The notes under the pieces were generated by a model that searched no databases, was not told the DNA's origin, and saw only the letters and a list, made by a program, of their open reading frames with translations. Position numbers and translations under genes: made by a program. A DNA stretch of 64,000 nucleotides, taken from Phaeosaccion multiseriatum (lineage: Eukaryota; Ochrophyta, other classes). The number at the start of each line of letters is the position of its first letter. Within the stretch, counting starts at the first letter, position 1. Shown here one piece after another: positions 48,301 through 59,496 of this stretch. Location of the stretch: contig OZ218962.1 in assembly GCA_965112735.1 (NCBI GenBank), forward strand, positions 1,178,001-1,242,000. Direction: 5' to 3'.

Positions 48301-51300
48301 CGTGAGAGACACACAGGAGTGAGGGGAGTCAAACAAGTGGGGGCTCTCGCGGTCAGTTTGGGGCTTCACACACTCTTTAGCATTGGTGTTTGGGGAAAGG
48401 CCACCCACCCACAGAGGGGAGGGGCAGCAGGGGGGGGGGGGAGATGGCACGAAATCTCGGCAAAACGGGAGAGGGAGAGAGGGACACACAGAGAGAGCAC
48501 CAGAAACCTGTCCCGCCTCGAACGGACCCATCCTTACAACGACTCGGAGACCACCAAAACTCGAACTCACCTTTTCTTTTGCTCAGCAGCTGCCAGCGCC
48601 TGTGCACTTAAGCCCGCCGGTCCTAGCCCCGCTCCTCCCATCATCTTGGTCACCCCACTCGTACCCTTGCCGCCGGTCATGAGCTGCACAGAGTTCATAG
48701 GATACGACGACACTGTGGCAAACGAGGAAGGGGAAGCGCATGATGCACCACCAGCACCCATGCCTGTCGTCGGAGCAGCAACACCCCCACGCAGCGCTGC
48801 GGTTGTTCGAGCGCCACCGCCGCCGCTCATTCCTCGCGCCATACCGCCTCCTGCTGCTACTGCATGGGCCTGGGCTTGGGCTCGAGCTTGGGGTCCTCCT
48901 CCCACGCTGGCTCCACCCGAGAAGGAAGCAGGCCCGCCTCCCATTCGCCGTCCTGCTGCTCCTGCCCCTGCCCCCATACCCACATTCATACCCATGCCAG
49001 TGCGAGTGCCAGTGCCATGGGCGGCGGTGCCGTTGCTGTTGCCGTCCTGACGCTGCCGCTGCTGATGTAGGTCACCATCACCACTACCGTCGCCGTCACC
49101 GTCGTTGTCATGCTCACAGCACCACTCCAGCACGGCGTTGACATCAAACCCCACCTGACCGGCGGCACGGAGCACCTGCTTCTCTTCGAAGCCCATGGCA
49201 ATGAGCTGTGCGAGGGTCTCGTCGTGAGACATACTCAGCTGCCGAGAGGCGGTCGCAGGTGGCGCTGCGAGGGGGGACAGTGGGTGGGATGGGGGAGGGC
49301 ATAGGCGTGAGCATGGATGAATGGGGGTACGGAGGGGTCTGTTGATGGTAGGTGGGTACGTAGGTAGGTAGGTAGGTAGGTAGGTAGGTAGGTAGGTAGG
49401 TAGGCAAGTAGATAGGTGGGTAGGTAGGTAGGTAGGTAGGTAGGTAGTAAGGTAGGTAGGTAGGTAGGTAGGTAGGTAGGTAGGTAGGCAGGCAAGTATG
49501 TGAGTAAGTATGTAGGCAAGGAGGTAGGTAGGTACGTAGGTGGGTAGGTGGATAGGTTGGTAGGTAGAAAGGTAGGTAGGTAGGTAGGAAAGTAGACAGG
49601 TGGGTAGGTAGGTAGGTTGTAGATGGGGATAGGTAGGTGGTAGGTGGGTAGGCAAGTATATACATGGGTAGAGGTAGACAATTAAGCAGATAGCCAAGTA
49701 GGTAGACAGGTGCTCAACACAAAAAGGGAGGGTGAGGAAACGAGCTTCTCCAGGGCAAGGAAAAGGAAGGATGCTAAGTAAGGTCGTGTAACAAAAGCCG
49801 GGGAAATATGACGCCACCACGGAAGATGGGAAATTATGACGCCACGGAAGATGGGAAGGTCTCACCTGGAGGGGGCGGGGCGGCTGATGAAGGAGCGACT
49901 GGTGGGGGAGCGTGTCCCACCTGGGCCGAGTCTGTCGCACCTGTTCCTCTGTCACTCGTCCCTCCTGCAGCACCAGTAGTCGAGGAGGAGGAGGAGGAGG
50001 AAGGCACAGCAGCTGCCGCTTTCTTCTTGGCAGCTGCCTTCTTCTTGCCCTTTTTGGTCTTGGCCTGGCCCTGCGAGCCACCGCTCCTGCTCGCGTACGG
50101 AAGGGAGGGAGGGAGGAGGAGGAGGAGGAGGAGGAGGGGGAGACGAGCGAATGGGGAGAGAAAGAATACAGAGTTCAGAGGCGTGTGTGCGAGGAGGAGG
50201 TGAAGGAGTGTACTCGCGTGTGTGCTGGGCGAGGCGTGAGCGGTGGACACACACACACACAGAGGCTCAATATGCCAAGGAACCACACACACACTCGCAT
50301 ACACACGCACAGTAGGCAGCAGTGCACGACACTGCACGGCACGGCATGGCAAGGCACTGACCTCTCATTCATCTCCTCCTGCTCGCGGTCCCTCGCCTGC
50401 TGCTGCCTCTTGTCCTTGGCCCTGTCTGCCTCGTCGCGCTGCGCCTCCCTTGCCAGCCTCTCTCTGATTTGCTTCTGCTTCCTCTCCAGCAAGTCCCTCT
50501 CAATCTCTCTCTTCTCGGCCTCACGCTGCATCTCCCTCTCCGCACGCTCACTCTTCTCCCTGGTCACACACATACACACACACACAGCGTTTCAGACTCA
50601 TTTGGGGTGAGACAAGACACGAGAAGCAAGGCAAGCAAGTTTGGGGGGGGGGGGGCTCGCGCAGAGCTTCTCTCTTGAGGCCCTCCCCCGGAGCCAGGCC
50701 CTCCTACTCACTCGATCCCTCGCTCCCTCATCCCCTCCCTTCCTCACGCACGCAGGCGCGCACGCACCCACCTCTCGGCTTTGGCTTCTCTCTCCGCCTT
50801 GGCTGCTTCAAGCTCTCGTGTAGCCTCCTCCAACAGCGCCTGAGACCTCTCCAGCTCCGCTCGGTACTCGGGCTCGTAGCCAGGCTCGGGAGTGACCAGC
50901 GACGCTGGCGACTCCGGCTGTACCACCAACTGGTCCTTCCGCTGCTCCTCTCCGTGCTCCTCCTTACTGCTGCCGCCCCCGATGCTGCCACTACCCCCCC
51001 CCCTGCCACTATTGCCGCTACTCCCCCCGGCACCTTGCCGTCTCCCCTCGTAGTCCGAAAGGTCAGCGCTACCGTCCAAAATTGCCTGCACCAGCTGGAG
51101 AGCCGTCAGCCCGTGCGTGCCCCCCCCGGGCATGGCGGCATGTGCGTTGAGGGAGGCCCCACTCTCGAGCAGAATCGACACCGCGTCGCTGCTGCCCAGT
51201 GCAGCGGCGTAGTGCAGCGGAGTCCATCCCCGATTCAGGCACCTTTCCCCCAGTAATACTCGCCTCCGATGCAAATCTAAGCCCCCTCCCCCCCCCCCTC

Positions 51301-54300
51301 CTCCTCCTCCTCCTCCTCCTCCTCCTCCTGCTCGCGTGGCGTCCTCTCCCTTCTGCAGCAGTACTCGCAGCAAAGCGACGTCGTCCTTCACCGCCACTGA
51401 GTGCAGCACCATCAGACCCTGACTGTCCAGACATGCCGGGTCCACCGCCGAGCCTTTGGATGAGTCCTTCAGGCCTAGGAGGTAGCTGGCCACCGACAGC
51501 CTCCCTGCTGATACGCCTTGTGGCGTGTCTACTGCTGCTCCCGCCCCTCCCCCCCCCTCTCCCTCGTCTCTCCTTCTCCTTCGGCCCTTCCTCCTGGCGC
51601 CCAGAGGCGTGCCCGAGACACAAGCATGCAAAAGCGTCTCTCCCTCCTTGCCGCGGTTGTCTGGGAGAGGGTGTGTGTGAGAGCGAGAAGGTGACCACAG
51701 GCAGCAGCAATACTTTCATTCAGTGTAGTGCTGATTTGGGGGGTGGGGGGGGGGGGATGAAAAGCGCCTCACTCCTGCCTCCGCGACTACCATAAATAGA
51801 TGATGGACAGATGGATGGATGGGTGGATGGGTGGATGGATGGACTCATGGACATAAAAAGGTACGCCGTCGTTCCCCCCTTGCTTCTCTTCCATACACTA
51901 CAGCGGGCCAGCCACGCACGCACGCACGCACGTACCTTCTCTCTCGTTTCCCTTGAGGCCGAGCTCTTCTATCATCATCTTGGTAGTGGACAGGTCCCCC
52001 GCCCTGCACGCGCTGAACAGCTTTCGGCGCTTCTCTGCTTCCTCCTGCAGTCGCCGCCGCAGCTCCTCCTTCCGCCGAGCTGGAGGGACAGCGGCGATGA
52101 TACATCATAAGCGTAAGAGAGGAAGCAACACACTTTTGTGTGTTTGTTTGTTTGAGGTCTTGACAAACAAGTGAGAACGTAACTCACTGGACTTGTGAAA
52201 GAGGGGGGCGTGTGCGTGTGTGCGTGTGTGTACGTGTGCTCTCTCTCTCTCTGTGTGTGTCTGTGTCTGTCTGTCTGTCTTTGTGCATGTGGCCGCTTGA
52301 CTCACCCGCGGCTTGAGCTGTCTTGAGGGCCTCCTGCTCTTGCACTTGACGAGCCGCCTCCTCCTCTGCGTGCCGCACCTGAGAAGAGCAACAGTCGAAC
52401 CCCAGAGCGTGCGCGCGTGTGCGTGTGTGTCTATGTCAGAAGAAAGACATGTACCTCTTCATGACCACGGATGGACGGATGGCCTCATCCGGCCCCCATT
52501 GGTTATGCTGCCCTCCATCTCTCACCTGTTCTTCTCTCTCCTGGCGCTCCTTCTGCCTCCTCTTGCGCTCCACTCTCTTCTGCTGCAGCCTCTCCCGCCT
52601 CTCGTATTCCTCTGCTGTCCAACTCTCCTCCCCCTCATCCAAGGCGTCATCAAAGTCATCGTCATCATCATCCTCCCCGTCACGTACAGGAGGTGGACCC
52701 GCGGGACGAATCGTCACTCCCATCGCTGCCCGTTTCTTGTGGTGGCGCGGGTGCTTCCTCTGCTGGCGACGCTGCCTTACATGCGTGTTGGAAATCGAAT
52801 TTGAATTCGAATTTGAATTCGAATTTGACTTCTTCTGGCGGTGGTGCTGATGGTGCTCACAGTAGCACGATTCGTCTTGGTCGTGATCGTCATCATCATC
52901 ATCCTCATCATCGTCATCATCATCATCGTCCTCATCACCCTCGTCACCCTCCTCCTCCTCCTCATCGGATGAGGAAGATGCGTCCTCGTCCTCTTCCTCC
53001 TCCTCTTTGGGTCTCCCGACCTCAATCTCGCCACCGTCCGCCCCTCCTCCTGCAGCATCAATGTCGATTGCCTCTCCCTCCCTGCTCATCTTCTCTACGC
53101 GCTGCTGCTCCACTTCGTCTCGCAAGTTCATGTGAAAGTAGTGCCGCACCTGAGTGAGAGGGAGAGGAAGAGCAGGTGAGGGGACGGAAGGGGAAGGGAG
53201 CAGAGGGGAGGGAGGGGAGAAGAGATGAGAGGATGAGAGGAAAGGAGAGGAGAGAGGGGACATGCGAGACTGAAAGACGAAAGAGAGAACAGATGGAGGA
53301 GTGGGAAGGAAAAGACCGAAGCTAGTCTAAAGGGAGGAGAGGGCAAGGGGGGAAGAACTAGCAGAACATGGCATAGCAGTAGCAATTGGTGATACAGCAA
53401 CAACAGCAGCAGCAGCAGCAGCAGGAGCAGCAGTATGGCTCGCGTGCGTACCATGGGCTCCCACAGGCACTCCATGTCCGCCGCAGACGGCGCCGTTTGC
53501 CCTTCTCCTCCTCCGGCCGCAGCCGCCCCCCCCCCACCACCCTGCTCGCCCCCTCCTGCTCTTGCTCCTCCTGTTCCGGCTCCTCCTGGTCCGGCTCCTC
53601 CCCCATCTGGCCTTGGCCCTGGCCTTGCCTCTCCTCCCCCGCCCCCGCCTTCCCCGGCCTGGCCTGCCCCTTCAATATAGCTGACGTCAGCACCTTCGCT
53701 CTTTCCCCGCGGCTTGCGCTTGGCACTGGAGGCAGCCGCAGCCATTGGGGTGTTGCGCTGCCTCTGCTGCTGTTGGTGGTGTACATACTCGTCGCTTCCG
53801 TATCCTTCCTCGTCGTACTCTAATCCTTCATCCTCCTGCAGCAGTTGGTGATATAGCACAAGGGGATTGCTAGATTTGAGCGCAGTGAGGTGGATGCAGA
53901 TCTGGTCCTTCTAACACACACAAACCTCTTATCTTATTCTTTCCTCTTCTCTCTCCCCGCCCCCCCAAAGAGAACACGCTAGACATGATCATGTACACAC
54001 ACATACGTGCGCACGAACACACCCAAACGAGGGCAGAATCAAGCAGGAGAGAAGAAGAGAGACTGACACATGGCCGCGGAGGTACGCACCTCCGACAGCC
54101 ACTCCCCCACGCCTCGGTCTCCAAATAGCAAGCTATACGCCAGAGGTGCGTTGGGAATCCGCGCCAGCTTGGCCGCGATGCTCGGTGGTAAGGAGATGCC
54201 GGCAGGCAGGGCCATGTCGGGGGGGAAGGACATGCCCGGAGGCAAAGGAGGCAGCTCCAGAGGGCCTTCACCATCTGTGGCGGGGGGGTGGGTGGGTCGG

Positions 54301-55157
54301 GGTGGAGGGAGGGAACAGGGGGACGCATACGAGACGCCATGTTGAGCGTTTGACAATGGGGAAAAGTCCCACCCACTATTGCTGTTGTTGCTGCACCCTT
54401 CTTTCTCCCCCTGCCCCTGTTGACGCCCCTGTCCACCCACCCTGCGCACCCCTACCCTCCCTCCCTCCCTCCCTCCCTCCCTCCCTCCCCCTCCCCCTGC
54501 CCACCTGCTCCGGTGAGGTCGGTATCAAAGATGCCCACAAGCTCAACGAACATGCTCATGAATGCTCGCAGCTCGTTCTCATCCGTGCCCACACCATCGC
54601 CCACCGGTGTCGCAGCCCCCTCCTCGTCATCAGGGCCATCCTTGCCTGGGACATGGGGGGGGGGGGGGGAGACACGCGCGCACACACATAGCATAAGAGC
54701 AGCAGCAGCAACATCACAGTAAAGCGCGGTTTCGGTTTGGAATGGATGATGGGTGAACAGCTGTACAGGCTGAGTGCAGCGTGGACACCCCCTCCTCCTC
54801 CACCACCACCAGCTCCCCCCCTGCACCACTACCAGCTCCATCTCATGCACCACCACATCCCCACCCCCTCCAAAACCATCACTCTTCTCCACAACCACCA
54901 CCACCCTCCAGCACCCCCTCCTCCACCACCACCTCCATTACCCTCCTCTCCTTTCTCATCCTCCTCCCCAACTTGTACCTACCTGACTCGAGCCTCTTGT
55001 ATGCGACGGACACCTCTTGGAAGCGCTCCTTGGCATTGGCGTCTTTGCACTTGCGGGGGTTCCACTTTAGTGCCAGTTTGCGGTACGCTGTTTTGAGGGC
55101 CTCCGAGTCTGCGTCCACCGACACGCCCAGCACGGCTGCGGCTTGCTCGAGCTTCAT
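44091..55157 (-). CDS. J-like / ankyrin / UBA multidomain protein (about 2325 aa)
   Basis: Seventeen exons in phase on the minus strand: 55157-54983, 54645-54505, 54274-54090, 53910-53452, 53149-52526, 52378-52306, 52079-51936, 51660-50772, 50559-50362, 50086-49866, 49264-48571, 48265-46359, 46112-45968, 45770-45750, 45734-45685, 45328-44723, 44536-44091. The two small exons near 45.7 kb are the least certain. Residues 1-58 are a J-like domain (EQAAAVLGVSVDADSEA, AYRKLALKWNPRK, FQEVSVAYKRL) in which the HPD triad reads NPR. Then come an acidic His/Asp region, coiled-coil helices (RKEELRRRLQEEAEKR), ankyrin repeats near residues 605-770 (GETLLHACVSG, GLMVLHSVAVKDDVALLRVLL, RGWTPLHYAAALGSSDAVSIL), a second coiled coil, a UBA domain near 1050-1090 (LAQLIAMGFEEKQVLRAAG), and a Gln/Gly/Ala-rich tail. 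UBA plus J-like and ankyrin parts suggest a ubiquitin-linked adaptor; function is inferred. The start is the first in-frame ATG; an upstream exon is possible. Confidence 0.8.
44843..45301 (+). repeat. TTGGTGATACAG element copies in J-like gene exon 16
   Basis: An exact plus-strand copy at 44843-44854 is antisense to the host gene, where it reads as P-V-S-P-T-A. At 45290-45301 a one-change copy (TTGGTGGTACAG) lies on the sense (minus) strand, next to a (GCA)n run, and reads V-G-G-T. The two are therefore opposite in orientation within one exon. Confidence 0.85.
46558..47691 (-). repeat. Cluster of five TTGGTGATACAG element copies in J-like gene exon 12
   Basis: Sense-strand copies at 46558-46569 (TTGGTGTTACAG), 46654-46665 (TTGGCGATGCAG), 46855-46866 (TTGGTGCTACAG), 47215-47226 (exact) and 47680-47691 (TTGGTGATGCAG). 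All are within (CAG)n and in the frame reading L-(V/A)-(L/M/I)-Q. A weaker match lies at 48014-48025. They are spaced through a Gln-rich tail with no predicted fold. Confidence 0.9.
49345..49680. repeat. (TAGG)n intronic array
   Basis: About 335 bases of TAGG/TAGC units on the plus strand, in intron 10 of the minus-strand J-like gene, where the sense strand reads (CCTA)n upstream of the exon 11 acceptor. Confidence 0.95.
50918..50929 (-). repeat. Variant TTGGTGGTACAG element in J-like gene exon 8
   Basis: Sense-strand copy with one change, frame L-V-V-Q, just after the ankyrin repeats. It is not embedded in a long CAG run. Confidence 0.75.
53386..53397 (+). repeat. Exact TTGGTGATACAG element inside an intron
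   Basis: Exact plus-strand copy followed by CAACAA(CAG)n (to about 53430), lying in intron 4 of the minus-strand J-like gene (53150-53451), close to the donor. It is antisense to the host and outside coding sequence. Confidence 0.85.
53845..53856 (+). repeat. Variant TTGGTGATATAG element antisense in J-like gene exon 4
   Basis: One change from the consensus and preceded by GCAGCAG. It is antisense to the host, which reads it as L-Y-H-Q-L-L-Q. Confidence 0.8.
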
Positions 55158-56501
55158 GGGCTCAGGCAAGCGGTGCGCGTGGGACTGATTACTACTGCTC
55201 AACTGCGAGCCCGGTGCCCATTCATGACGCTGGCGACACCACCTCTCCCTCCGTGGAGAAATCTCTCTCGTTGCCCCAAGTCAAGTACTTGTAAGTCGTG
55301 CCGTTACCAGAGTGTCGATCTGAGGGTTTGCAGTGAAGGAAGAAGGAAGAAAGCAGGCATGAAGAGGAGGGCACGGACATGAGAAACGTAGACAGAGACG
55401 CCGCAGAAAAGTGTGTAGCAGCAGCGTCTACTCCCAGGCCCTGAAGGACTCTGCTCTGCCCAGGTTGCCGCCAAGATTTTGGACAACCCTTGACCGGGTG
55501 CGTTTGCCTACATAAGCAAGCCCGGCCAGCAGCAACCCGCCACAATAGAGTCGAGCAGCCCTTGAGCTCCGGTCGTAGATAACCATTCCTTCATTCACAC
55601 AAATCGGCTGCGCTCTCTTGTCGAGCACCAGCCAGTAAGTAGCCGCAGCCGCGGACTGCCTATGTTGCCATCAGAGGCTCAAGCACGACGCTTCCTGTCC
55701 CAGCCTGGCCTGTCACCCCCTCCCCTGGCGTTCAAACAGCCCACTCGGGCCTCGGCTGGCGGCGCTTGTGGTGCAGGGCCAGTGCTAGAGCCCACGTTAG
55801 TGGACCCGCCTCCCGCGCTCTGTAGAAGGCCAAATTACTTCTGTGGCCCGCCTCGTCCATGATCATGACTCCGTTTCTCGAAGCCCATTTCCCCACTCCC
55901 GACCCCAACCCCCACTCCCTTGTTGCCGCGGCGGTGGGCAAGCAGACAGGCAGAGGACAGGTTGCGCTGCCCTCCCCTGTGTTCCTGGCGCTCCGCGTGG
56001 AGGCGGCGGCGGGTATCCTCCAAGACCGCCACGAGCCCCCCAAGCCAACCTGCCGCTCAGTACTCACCCTTTCTCCGCCTCACGTAGTCAGCTTTGTCTC
56101 CGCCTCTTTGATCTCTCTCTTCCGAGCGAGCGGCTCTTCGACTGGGCGCGAAGCCACCTCACGTTCTCCACCGAGCTGAAACGCAAACTGACAGCTTCCA
56201 AACTTCCCGATTCCCCTCCCAGTTCAACACTCGCGTGTTTCTTCCTTCCCTCGGCGCTGTCTCTCTGTCTTCCTTGCCCTCAGCCCTATCTACCAAGTGT
56301 GGTCGGGCGACGAGGCAGAGCTTCTTTGCCAGAAGGAAGGTAAATTGGGAAGAAGAGAGATTTGGTGACGGGGTTCATGCTGCGGTCCCCCCGATCTTAC
56401 CCGCTTGTTCGTTACCACGTGTGCCTCCTCTCATTTCTCTCTCTTTCGCCCTCTCTTTCGCTCTCTCTCTCTCCCTCTCTCTCTCTCTGTCTCTCTCTCA
56501 C

Positions 56502-56568
<67 letters not shown>

Positions 56569-56668
56569 CTCTGTCTCTCTCTCTCTCCCCTTCGCCCCCT
56601 CTCCCTCTTCAACAGGTAGTTGGGTGGCAGCACCAGCACCAGCACCAGCAGCACTGGAGAAAGGAGCG
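55158..56668. other. Divergent region between J-like gene and SDHAF1
   Basis: 1.5 kb between the start codons of the J-like gene (-) and SDHAF1 (+), including both 5' regions. A donor (GAAG/GTAAAT, 56341) and an acceptor (TTCAACAG, 56616) bracket a CT-rich probable 5'-UTR intron of SDHAF1. A plus-strand open stretch at about 55826-56062 (LPSPVFLALRVEAAAGIL) looks protein-like, but no partner exons or family were found. The opposite strand is also open there. Confidence 0.35.
56436..56600 (+). repeat. (CT)n tract before the SDHAF1 coding exon
   Basis: About 165 bases of CT/CTCTGT repeat inside the putative 5'-UTR intron of SDHAF1, ending about 15 bases before its acceptor. Confidence 0.9.
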
Positions 56669-56944
56669 ATGGCTCGACTGAGCGGCCTGCAACGGGATGT
56701 GCTCAGGCTCTACCGGAGAGTGTTGAGAACAGCGCGGGGCAAGGACGGGGGCATATACGGCCCGACGTGGATGTTCGCCACGGCGGAGTTTAGGAGGGAC
56801 TCAAGGCTCATTCGGAAGACGGACTTTCAGCGAGTGGAGTATAGCCTCAGGCATGCCGAGAAGAAGCTCAAGGTCCTCAGCGAGGGCAGAGTCACCTCCA
56901 TCAGGGGAGGAGGGCATGAGATTATGAGGACGGAGGGCGGGTGA
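56669..56944 (+). CDS. SDHAF1: Succinate dehydrogenase assembly factor 1 (LYR protein)
   Basis: Single coding exon of 91 residues. SDHAF1 is a mitochondrial matrix LYR protein that helps deliver Fe-S clusters to the SDHB subunit of complex II. The LYR motif stands near the N-terminus in SGLQRDVLRLYRRVLRTAR. It is followed by the family's second helix (TAEFRRDSRLIRKTDFQ) and VEYSLRHAEKKLKVLSEG, the helix that in SDHAF1 ends the fold. There is no cleavable presequence, as in other LYR proteins. The ATG at 56669 places the LYR motif at the usual distance; the upstream in-frame extension encodes only a CT-repeat translation. Confidence 0.88.
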   Translation: MARLSGLQRDVLRLYRRVLRTARGKDGGIYGPTWMFATAEFRRDSRLIRKTDFQRVEYSLRHAEKKLKVLSEGRVTSIRGGGHEIMRTEGG

Positions 56945-57247
56945 CCGTGAGAGAGATGACGACGACGACAGCGACGACGAGCATTCATCATCTTTGAATT
57001 GGCAGCGAAAGTCCGCCATGAAGCAGAGCGAAAGGCGCAGGCAGGAAGTGTGAAGCGATGTAAAGCACGGGAGCAGGCAAGGCTGGAGCGCCCACAGGCA
57101 TCTCTCAGCAGCGAGTCAGGAAGGGAGATGCGCCCTTTGACTCCCTCCATCCCACATGTCGTCACGCGTGGAGGAAGAAGGCCGAGGGCACGCACCTCTT
57201 TTTGCGACAGTCAAGTGGAAGGCTGGGTCAGCCAGCGAGGCAGCAGA

Positions 57248-57848
57248 AGGAGGAGGGGGCTCAGGCGCCGAACGGGGATAGAAAAGAGGGGGGCGTGCAA
57301 TTGGAATCCGGCGAGGGGGTAGAGGAGATGGAGCTGCAGCAGGCAGAGTGGATGGCAGTGGAGGGCTTGCTGGATAGTCAACAGCAACAGGGGGAGGGGA
57401 AAGGCGAGGAGGGGGGCGAGCAAGGTGCTCGGAGATATAACGCTTCGGAGTGGTGGCAGAGACAGAGTCCGTGGGAGACAGGAAGAGAAGTGATGTGCGG
57501 ATGCCTGCAGCAACGGAGATGCCGCGCAGGCGACCCTCGCACGACGTTCTTTTTCAAGGAGGAATGGACGAGGCGGAGGATAAGGTGGAACAAGGAGGGA
57601 AGAGGCACAGCAGCAGTGGCGAAGGATTAGGCAACGGCCTTTGGGTAGTTGGAGGAGAGGGTGGGGAGGGGAAGGGCGAGCAGGTAGGGCTGATGGAGAA
57701 AGAGATTTCGTTGCAGCAGCCGAGGGCGGGGATGCAGAGGAGGAGGAGGAAGAGGAGGCGGGTGGACCAACAACAGCCGGAGAGAAACCTCCTCCTCCTC
57801 CTGCTGCTGCTGCTTCTGCTGCTGTCGCGCCCCACCTCTCTCTCTACT
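57248..57848 (+). pseudogene. Decayed inverted copy of part of GT14 exon 12
   Basis: From about 57248 the plus strand repeats the minus-strand sequence of the GT14 gene exon 12 (about 22500-21850). The first 170 or so bases are nearly identical, encoding GDRKEGGVQLESGEG and MELQQAEWMAVEGLLDS in both. After that the match continues with frameshifts: the EMPRRRP stretch and the GGEGGEGKGEQ.GLMEKEIS stretch are in a different frame, and GEKP..A..AP.LS in a third. The long poly-Glu/Asp and poly-Ser stretches of the source are missing or shortened. No start, splice sites or catalytic domain accompany it. Whether it is transcribed as part of the SDHAF1 3' region is unknown. Confidence 0.85.
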
Positions 57849-57896
57849 GAAGAAGAGCAGCTGCAGGAGGAAGAGCAAGTGCAAGGATTGCCTTAA

Positions 57897-59496
57897 CAAC
57901 TCCAAGGTGCGTAGGTGAAAGCCAGCTGCAGAAGTAGCAGTAGTACACAAGAACTGACGTCGCTAGTTTGAAAAGCGGGTTTATCATGTGGTCAACTTTT
58001 CTTCCTATCCCGCGACGTATAGGGAGAAGGCATGACGTTGCTCTGCACTCCCCTCTTCCCCTCCTCCAGGACAAATAGCAAGTGCCACAGGCTTTTGATT
58101 TTGCTTGTGTAGGTGCCCTGTGCGGCACTGCTGGCCCTTGATCTGGTGTACTATGGGGGGGGGGTACCGCCCCAGGCAGTGGATGTTTGCTCACGCCTTG
58201 TACCATGCCTTCCCTTGTTCTTGCCCCTCCCCACAGCTGCTGGTGGCAGCGGAGGGAGGAGGGGAGAGTCTTTGCTCCACCTTCGGCTGCGGGCACTCCT
58301 CGGGTCAGCAGCAGCAGAACATCAGTTGACTTAGCAGGGTCAGGCTAAGTGAAGGGGTGGTGTCCTCACCAGCCAAGAAGCCAGCAGCGTCATGAATTCC
58401 CTCGGCAGCCTAGGCGCCTCTCGGGGGGAGGTCAAGATGACGGACACTTCGAGTGCGGGAGCCTCAAACCCTAAGCACCACTGTGTTTGGTGAGTGTGTC
58501 TGTGTGTGTGTGTTTGCAGCATGGAATTGTGAGGCAGCCTAGCGCAAAACGTTGAGCGTATCACCCAGCAGCCATTCGGCGCCTCTTTCTTCCTGACCAA
58601 ATTCTCCCTTTTCCTCCTCCGTTACACGTTTGAAGGAGTGGATATGATCAGCCCCAGACACGCCTGGCGGCCTCGGCTCTAGGCCGCTCACTTTTCAGTC
58701 CTAGGCGGCCTCTAGCCCACCTCTAGGCAGCCTCAAGGCAGCCTTCCCGTGACCGCGGGCGCGTGCGTGGGGCCGCCCAGTCACTGGCAGCAGCACACCT
58801 GTAGGCATGCACTCCTCGCAGGGCAGGCGAGGCGGAAAGAGGCAACGCGAATCAAGTCTACTCCCCGCTTTCAATCCCATATATTGGCTTATAGTGACTC
58901 TTTGCACTCTGGGCAATGCCACCGTCTAGGCCGCCGCCCTAGGCTGCGGGCCTGCGGCCCTATCTAGCTAGGCCGCTAGGCGTATCAGGGGCCAAAAATG
59001 AGTCGGGAGCAAGCCTGTGCAAGTACCAGCGGATGGGTACCCGAAGAAAGGGGGCTGGAGCTTTCGCAGCAACAGCAGCAGCACCAGAAAGAGGAGGAGG
59101 AGGAGGAATAGATGTCGTCGTCGGAGAGGAGCTATGCTGTGCCCACAAGCTCTACATCTCCCCTCTCTTTTTTTTTTTTTTTTTTGCTATACTAAATATA
59201 GCCCTATTTTAACCCCGGGCAAGTATCCAAAATGTTAAGGCGAGCTCGGGAGGGACTACCCTCTAGACTAAGCCTTACGTACAGCATCCCTCTTGGAGAG
59301 AGAGGCATGCGGGACAAGTAGGAGAGTAGGGAGTAAGACACAGCCCCTGACGCACTATGCGCTACCGCTATCGCTGGCGCCAGCCGATCCGCTATCCCGC
59401 GCTTTCGAGAATGTGGGCGATACAATGTCGTGCGTCAGGGGTCGAGGGGGGGGGGGAGAAAAAAAAAAAAAAAAATGAAAAAAAGGTTTGTGGTAG
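57897..59496. other. Intergenic, no protein gene seen
   Basis: No protein gene was recognised. Holds a cluster of CCTAGGC-related palindromes (58404-58985), a T16 run at 59169-59185, and the inverted repeat at 59344-59441 followed by runs of G and A. Confidence 0.45.
59344..59441. repeat. 98-bp element bounded by perfect 12-bp inverted repeats
   Basis: CCCCTGACGCAC at 59344-59355 is exactly complementary to GTGCGTCAGGGG at 59430-59441. The interior holds the 10-base palindrome CTGGCGCCAG (59374-59383) and repeated CGCTAT words. Immediately after lies a G run and a long A run. It could be a hairpin RNA or a small mobile remnant; no target-site duplication is evident. Confidence 0.65.
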
